This document shows, piece by piece, positions 59,955-64,000 of a stretch of DNA of 64,000 bases (positions are counted from its first letter, which is position 1; the number at the start of each line of letters is the position of its first letter). The stretch is from Aromatoleum toluclasticum ATCC 700605. Its GTDB lineage: Bacteria > Pseudomonadota > Gammaproteobacteria > Burkholderiales > Rhodocyclaceae. The notes below the pieces were generated by a model. The model did no database searches. It was not told the DNA's origin and worked only from the letters and a program-made list of their open reading frames with translations. The stretch spans positions 590,222-654,221 of the forward strand of contig NZ_KB899491.1 of assembly GCF_000378245.1 (NCBI RefSeq), in the 5' to 3' direction. A program made the position numbers and the translations under genes.

Positions 59955-62414
59955 GTGAAGCGGGCCGCCGAGCTCGCGAGTCATTGGGAGACGTGCGTGC
60001 GAGGGACTGGACTATCCCGGCCGGAGAACAATCCGCAGGTGAAGACCGCCTGGCACGACTTGCTGGTCGGAGCGCATCATGCCGCGAACGGGGTGCTGCG
60101 GGACGTCATCGGCGAGTCGTGGCGGCGCTGTCTGCTGGGGCGGGTCGATCCGGCGTGCGGCGAGGCGCCGGCGCGCGTCGAGCACGATGATCTCGACACG
60201 CTGCGCTCCGCCAACGAGCGGCTGATCGCGGCAAGTGCCCCCTTCCTGATGCAGTCGCGCGATCAGCTCGCGCAGACGGGCACGGTGATGGTCCTCACCG
60301 ACCCCATGGGCGTTGTCCTCGACGTGGAGGGCGATCCGCGCCTGCGCACGGCGATCGGCGAATTCGGCATGACGCCGGGGAAGAGCTGGAGCGAATCGGG
60401 CATCGGCACGAACGCGATCGGCACTGCGCTCGCGCTTGCGCAACCGATTCAGGTTCATGGCGCCGAGCACTTCTGCGAGCCGATCCAGCGCTGGACGTGT
60501 TCCGCGTCCGTGATCCGCGATCCGGTCGACGGCTCGGTCGTCGGCGCGCTCGACATCTCGGGGATGAGCCGGGACTATTCGTCGCACTCGCTGCCGCTCG
60601 TCGTCACGACGGCCAACAGCATCGAGAACCGGCTCGCGCAGATCGCGCTCGAGGAGCGTTTCCAGCTGCTCGAGGCGAGTGTCGCGGCGCTCGGGGCGGC
60701 AAGCGGCGTGGTGCTCTTCGATGCGCGCGGTCGGCTCGTGAAGGCCAACGCGCGTGCGGCGCCGGTGCTCGCCGCGGAGGGCGTCGTGCTGAGCGCCGAG
60801 ACCCGCATCCCCGTCGCCGGGCGTGCGGTGCCGGAGCCCGAGGCCGACCGCTTCCTGCCGGCGCGGCTGCTCGCCGACCGGCTCGAGCCGGTGTTCCGCG
60901 GGCGGCGCCTGCTGGGTTATGTCGTCTCCCTGCCCGAGCCGCCGATGCGCGCGCCGGTCGGCGGTGAAGTCGATGCCGGCGTCCGGGCGTCCTCGCCGTC
61001 GGCAAGGACCGTCGTGCCGGGGGCGCCGGCAGTGCGTCCGGTGTCCGGGAGCGGCGGACGGATGGGCGACGCCGTCGAGGTCCTGCAGCGCCGGCTCGCT
61101 TTCCTGGCGACGCACGACGGCCTCACGGGCCTGGCGAACCGCAGGCTGCTCGCGCAGCGGCTCGCCGACTCGCTCGCGCAGGACCTCAATCCGGCGGAGG
61201 GCGTGGCGGTGCTGCTGATCGACCTCGACAACTTCAAGGACATCAACGACACCCTCGGCCACGACTTCGGCGACCTGCTGCTCGAACAGGTGGCCGACCG
61301 TCTGCGACGCTGCCTGGCCGATGCGCACACGCTTGCCCGGATCGGCGGCGACGAGTTTGCGGCGGTCTTGAAAGGGCAGGGTGTGGAGGCCTTGGGCGGA
61401 CTGGTCGCGCGCACGCTGGACTATCTGGGCGCGTCGTTCTGCATCGAGGGGCAGGACGTGTTCGCGGCGGCCTCGATCGGCATTGCCGTGTTCCCGGCCG
61501 ACGGCGACACCGCGTCGGTGCTGATGAAGAATGCAGACACCGCACTGCACGAGGCGAAGGCGCTCGGTCGCAATCGTTGCCGCTTCTTCGCTGCCGGCAT
61601 GCAGGATCAGGCGCGCGCCCGCATGAGCCTTGGCACGGGCTTGCGGGCCGCGATCGAAGGCGACCGCTTCCGCATCGTCTATCAACCGCAATACCGCCTC
61701 GAGGCCGGTCGTCTCGTCGGCGCCGAGGCGCTGGTGCGCTGGCACGATCCCGAGCTGGGCGACGTGCCGCCGTCGCGTTTCATTCCGGCGGCGGAAGAGG
61801 CCGGCCTGATCGTGTCGATCAACGACATCGTGATGGCCAAGGTGCTGGCGCAGATCGCGCTGTGGCGGATGCGTGGGCTGGAGCCGCCGCGCATTTCGAT
61901 CAACATCGCCGCGCAGCAGCTACGCGAGCCGGGTTTCGTCGAGCAGCTGTGCCGCCGGCTCGAACAGCAGGGCGTGCCGGCCGGCGCGATCTGCCTCGAG
62001 CTGACGGAAGGGACGCTGCTCGAGGACATCGACGGCACGGCGCGGATGTTCGAGCGGCTCGCCCGGCAGGGCATCGCGGTGAGCATCGACGATTTCGGGA
62101 CCGGCTACTCGTCCTTGTCCTACCTCACCCGCCTGCCGGTGCATGAGCTCAAGGTCGACCAGAGCTTCGTGCAGGGCATCGCGGGCGAGGCGGGCAAGCG
62201 CTCGATCATCGTGGCGATCGTCGAGATGGCCCACGCGCTCGGGATCGAAGTGCTCGCCGAAGGCATCGAGACCGAGTCGCAGCTCGCCTTCCTGAAGGAG
62301 CGGCACTGCGAGATGGGCCAGGGCTACCTGTTCCATCGCCCGCTGGCCGTCGAGGAATTCGAGAAGCTGATTCCGCCGGCCCGGGCGTGGTCTCGTCCTG
62401 ATGTCGTTATATAG
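59955..62414 (+). CDS. GAF-GGDEF-EAL c-di-GMP protein with AcoR-type sensory N terminus
   Basis: 819 residues. Residues about 35-235 match the N-terminal region of AcoR/DhaR-type sigma54 activators: ESWRRCL, a GAF domain with ESGIGTNAIGTALA, and FCEPIQRWTCSASVIRDPVDG. A PAS-like segment follows (about 240-310). The GGDEF domain (about 385-545) has an intact RIGGDEF, without an RxxD inhibitory site. The EAL domain (about 560-805) has EALVRW, ELTEGTLLEDI and DDFGTGYSS, so both synthesis and breakdown are possible. GTG start at 59955. The signal is probably a small molecule of acetoin/alcohol type. Stands alone. Confidence 0.9.
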   Translation: MKRAAELASHWETCVRGTGLSRPENNPQVKTAWHDLLVGAHHAANGVLRDVIGESWRRCLLGRVDPACGEAPARVEHDDLDTLRSANERLIAASAPFLMQSRDQLAQTGTVMVLTDPMGVVLDVEGDPRLRTAIGEFGMTPGKSWSESGIGTNAIGTALALAQPIQVHGAEHFCEPIQRWTCSASVIRDPVDGSVVGALDISGMSRDYSSHSLPLVVTTANSIENRLAQIALEERFQLLEASVAALGAASGVVLFDARGRLVKANARAAPVLAAEGVVLSAETRIPVAGRAVPEPEADRFLPARLLADRLEPVFRGRRLLGYVVSLPEPPMRAPVGGEVDAGVRASSPSARTVVPGAPAVRPVSGSGGRMGDAVEVLQRRLAFLATHDGLTGLANRRLLAQRLADSLAQDLNPAEGVAVLLIDLDNFKDINDTLGHDFGDLLLEQVADRLRRCLADAHTLARIGGDEFAAVLKGQGVEALGGLVARTLDYLGASFCIEGQDVFAAASIGIAVFPADGDTASVLMKNADTALHEAKALGRNRCRFFAAGMQDQARARMSLGTGLRAAIEGDRFRIVYQPQYRLEAGRLVGAEALVRWHDPELGDVPPSRFIPAAEEAGLIVSINDIVMAKVLAQIALWRMRGLEPPRISINIAAQQLREPGFVEQLCRRLEQQGVPAGAICLELTEGTLLEDIDGTARMFERLARQGIAVSIDDFGTGYSSLSYLTRLPVHELKVDQSFVQGIAGEAGKRSIIVAIVEMAHALGIEVLAEGIETESQLAFLKERHCEMGQGYLFHRPLAVEEFEKLIPPARAWSRPDVVI

Positions 62415-62503
62415 CTATTGGCAATAAGATTAAGGGGTTCTAATAACGCGAGTGCGCGGTATCCTCCACTTCGATTTTCGTCGTTCAGAATTGGAGGCCC
62501 ACG

Positions 62504-62812
62504 ATGTCCGAACTCCTTGGCGTTACCGCTGCCGTGCTGACCTTCGTGTCCGCCGCCTGCTTCCTCGGGCGCACGCGCAAGCAGGAAGGGCTCGCGTGGC
62601 TGGAGAGCCGGCCGCAGGACGTGGCTCGGCTTTATCTGCGGCACGCGTCGGACGTCGATGCCTATTGGCTGCACGTGGAGTTCCGCAACGGGCACAAGCG
62701 CATGGTCGCAGCGCCGTGGGAGATCGACGATGCATTGCGCCGCCTGGCGCCGCTGGGGTTGCGGCTGTCGGCGCAGGATCGCGACGCGCTCGCGCGCCAG
62801 CGTCATCAATGA
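62504..62812 (+). CDS. small protein with N-terminal membrane segment, unknown
   Basis: 102 residues. A hydrophobic segment (about 3-22, ELLGVTAAVLTFVSAACFLG) is followed by a charged domain: RTRKQEGLAWLESRPQDVARLYL, YWLHVEFRNGHKRMVAAPWEIDDALRRLAPLGL. TTGGAGG is 8 bp before the ATG, so translation is likely. No family recognised. The cytoplasmic part may be a small beta-barrel-like fold. It converges with the TerB-like gene (25 bp between stops). Confidence 0.65.
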   Translation: MSELLGVTAAVLTFVSAACFLGRTRKQEGLAWLESRPQDVARLYLRHASDVDAYWLHVEFRNGHKRMVAAPWEIDDALRRLAPLGLRLSAQDRDALARQRHQ

Positions 62813-62837
62813 GCGCCGCGCGCGGCAGGCGACGAGA

Positions 62838-63329
62838 CTATTCCGCCGGGGACTCCGGTTCGGCCACGCCGGCCGCAGCCCGGCCACGCTGCTTGGCTGC
62901 GACGAAATCGCCGCGGGGAATGTAGAGCAGGTCGCCGAGCTTGCGCATGAGGTGGTTCTCGTGATGGCTCAAGGTGCCATCCGCGTAGGCCACCTGCCAA
63001 AGGTACTCGACCATGCGCAGCTTCTGCTCGATGCTGAAGCCCTTGTTGAGCCGCGACGTGAAACTGTACAGGTCGGGCGCATCGCGCGACGTGGCGTCGG
63101 CAAGCTCCATCAGCCGCGCGATCTCGTCGTCACCCAGCTTGAACTTGTCGCGCAGGGCCTGCACGACGGTCGTGCGCTCGGCCGGCGAGTAGTCCGCATC
63201 CGACCTCATCACCTCGACGAGGAGTACCGCTGTCGCAAGCTGTAGCGCGTGATCGGGGCCACCGGCCTTCGCCGCGGCGGCGGGCGCATCGGTGAGTGCG
63301 TTGAACAGGTCCTTCAGGTTGGCAAACAT
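62838..63329 (-). CDS. TerB-like domain protein
   Basis: 163 residues of the TerB (tellurite-resistance TerB/DjlA-like) helical fold: ALQLATAVLLVEVMRSDADYSPAERTTVVQALRDKF and the second half KGFSIEQKLRMVEYLWQVAYADGTLSHHENHLMRKLGDLLYI. Conserved acidic residues (D-x-D; ADGxLSxxE) could bind a metal. ATG 63329. No ter operon is present, and the function is unknown. Short Arg/Ala-rich tail. Confidence 0.85.
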   Translation of the reverse strand: MFANLKDLFNALTDAPAAAAKAGGPDHALQLATAVLLVEVMRSDADYSPAERTTVVQALRDKFKLGDDEIARLMELADATSRDAPDLYSFTSRLNKGFSIEQKLRMVEYLWQVAYADGTLSHHENHLMRKLGDLLYIPRGDFVAAKQRGRAAAGVAEPESPAE

Positions 63330-63629
63330 CGTGGTGGGGCGTCCGGCTTCGAAATCGACAAGGGTTGAGTGTAGCGGGGTGAGCGGAGAGTTCCTGCTTC
63401 GTTCCGTTTGCGGTTTGCGGCTTGCGGCGAGCCGGTGGCCGGCTACGGCCACAACCGGCCGTTCGTGGTCGGCTCGGAATCTTCGTCACTCGACTGCACG
63501 TGGATGGCCGGTTTCCGGCGGCGAACTTGGGCACCGCCTTGGCTCGACCCGGCAAGAAGTGGGCAATGGTAGTTACATTTGAACCCAGTACAATTTCGCA
63601 TCCTCAGTTGCACACCCCCTGCTGACGCA
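63330..63629. other. 300-bp intergenic region before the beta-lactamase
   Basis: Around 63428-63476 there are nested GC-rich inverted repeats of the GCCGG/CCGGC kind, not a clean terminator. From about 63545 onward the composition shifts toward A+T. TACAAT (63589-63594) is a plausible -10 for the beta-lactamase gene, 36 bp before its ATG, but no good -35 is present. Confidence 0.4.
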
Positions 63630-64000
63630 ATGGCAAAACTCATTCTTCTGGCCTGTAGCCTCTGTCTCTCGTTCTTTGTGCGTGCCGAAGATTCGGCAAT
63701 CGAACAACTGTTTCGCAGTGCGGGTATCGACGGAACCATCGTGATCGAATCTGTCAGCACGGGACAGCGTTTCGTCCATAACGATCCTCGCTCAAAACAA
63801 CCCTTCACGGCCGCTTCGACGTTCAAGGTACTCAATACCTTGATTGCGCTTGAGGAGGGAGTCATTTCTGGGGCAGACGCCATCTTTCAATGGGATGGAA
63901 CCCCATACGAGATTGCCAACTGGAACAATGACCAAACGCTGGAAAGTGCTTTCAAGGCGAGCTGTGTTTGGTGCTACCAGCAACTCGCTCGGCGAGTGGG
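63630..64000 (+). CDS. class D (OXA-type) beta-lactamase, N-terminal part
   Basis: ATG 63630 opens a frame that runs to the window edge (123 codons). Signal peptide (1-19, ending VRA), then the mature enzyme with the active-site STFK (Ser63-Lys66) and the second motif SCV (Ser111-Val113). [37 protein letters not shown] resemble LCR-1-like class D enzymes from memory. The carbamylated lysine would be Lys66. The third motif (KTG) lies beyond the edge. Base composition is close to half GC, unlike the rest of the window, which suggests transfer. Confidence 0.88.
   Translation, partial: MAKLILLACSLCLSFFVRAEDSAIEQLFRSAGIDGTIVIESVSTGQRFVHNDPRSKQPFTAASTFKVLNTLIALEEGVISGADAIFQWDGTPYEIANWNNDQTLESAFKASCVWCYQQLARRV

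Overview
The window reads as chromosomal DNA of a high-GC betaproteobacterium, most probably Rhodocyclales (Azoarcus / Aromatoleum / Thauera type). This is inferred from the housekeeping gene sequences (SecB, GpsA, EnvC-CtpA, glyA-nrdR-ribD, PmbA-DarP, Hda-PerM-PurM), from the respiratory and denitrification-linked accessory genes (NnrS, octaheme cytochrome c) and from the TakP-like TRAP transport genes. No rRNA, tRNA, CRISPR array, prophage or insertion sequence was recognised. Coding density is high and most genes lie in short operons with 4-bp stop/start overlaps.

Layout. 1-3.4 kb: end of trmL, then a minus-strand run rhodanese-grxC-secB-SH3-gpsA and an ArsR-type regulator. 3.5-8.5 kb: gpmA (with an altered active site), envC-like, ctpA, an unknown gene and moeB. 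8.5-11.4 kb: glyA, nrdR, ribD. 11.5-17 kb: a TRAP operon with two tandem TakP-like binding proteins, DctQ, DctM and a histidine phosphatase. 17-20 kb: pmbA, darP, mog. 20-23 kb: an ECF sigma / anti-sigma / msrP / msrQ unit with an ECF-type promoter. 23-26.6 kb: HAD phosphatase, hda, perM and divergent purM. 26.7-33.3 kb: RND efflux adaptor and pump, an unknown membrane protein, miaA. 33.3-37.1 kb: REP pair, MFS transporter, nnrS with a possible FNR/Dnr box, an RlmN-like radical SAM enzyme.

37.2-41.4 kb is the most distinctive part: a four-gene plus-strand cluster encoding a monoheme cytochrome c, a periplasmic triple rhodanese, a membrane-anchored octaheme cytochrome of the tetrathionate-reductase family and a di-heme-type cytochrome b. 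Together they look like a quinone-linked periplasmic sulfur redox module. 41.4-45.7 kb: a DedA/VTT-like protein, a DegP/Q protease preceded by a perfect CTTAAG-N5-CTTAAG box, and a QseBC/PmrAB-like two-component system that could bind that box. 45.8-49.4 kb: a START-like secreted protein, a small Lys-rich exported protein, and a second two-component operon.

49.4-50.6 kb: a yybP-ykoY manganese riboswitch with a terminator platform, ahead of a TerC-family exporter. 50.7-52.3 kb: a secreted RTX calcium-binding protein without a local type I exporter. 52.9-56.8 kb: DUF445, a YejM-like sulfatase-fold protein and a CDP-alcohol phosphatidyltransferase. 56.9-59.9 kb: an IclR regulator divergent from pta-tauE, with a sigma70-like promoter overlapped by a palindrome. 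60-62.4 kb: a c-di-GMP protein whose N terminus is of the AcoR sensory type. The window ends in a TerB-like gene and the start of a class D beta-lactamase whose base composition is visibly poorer in GC than everything before it.
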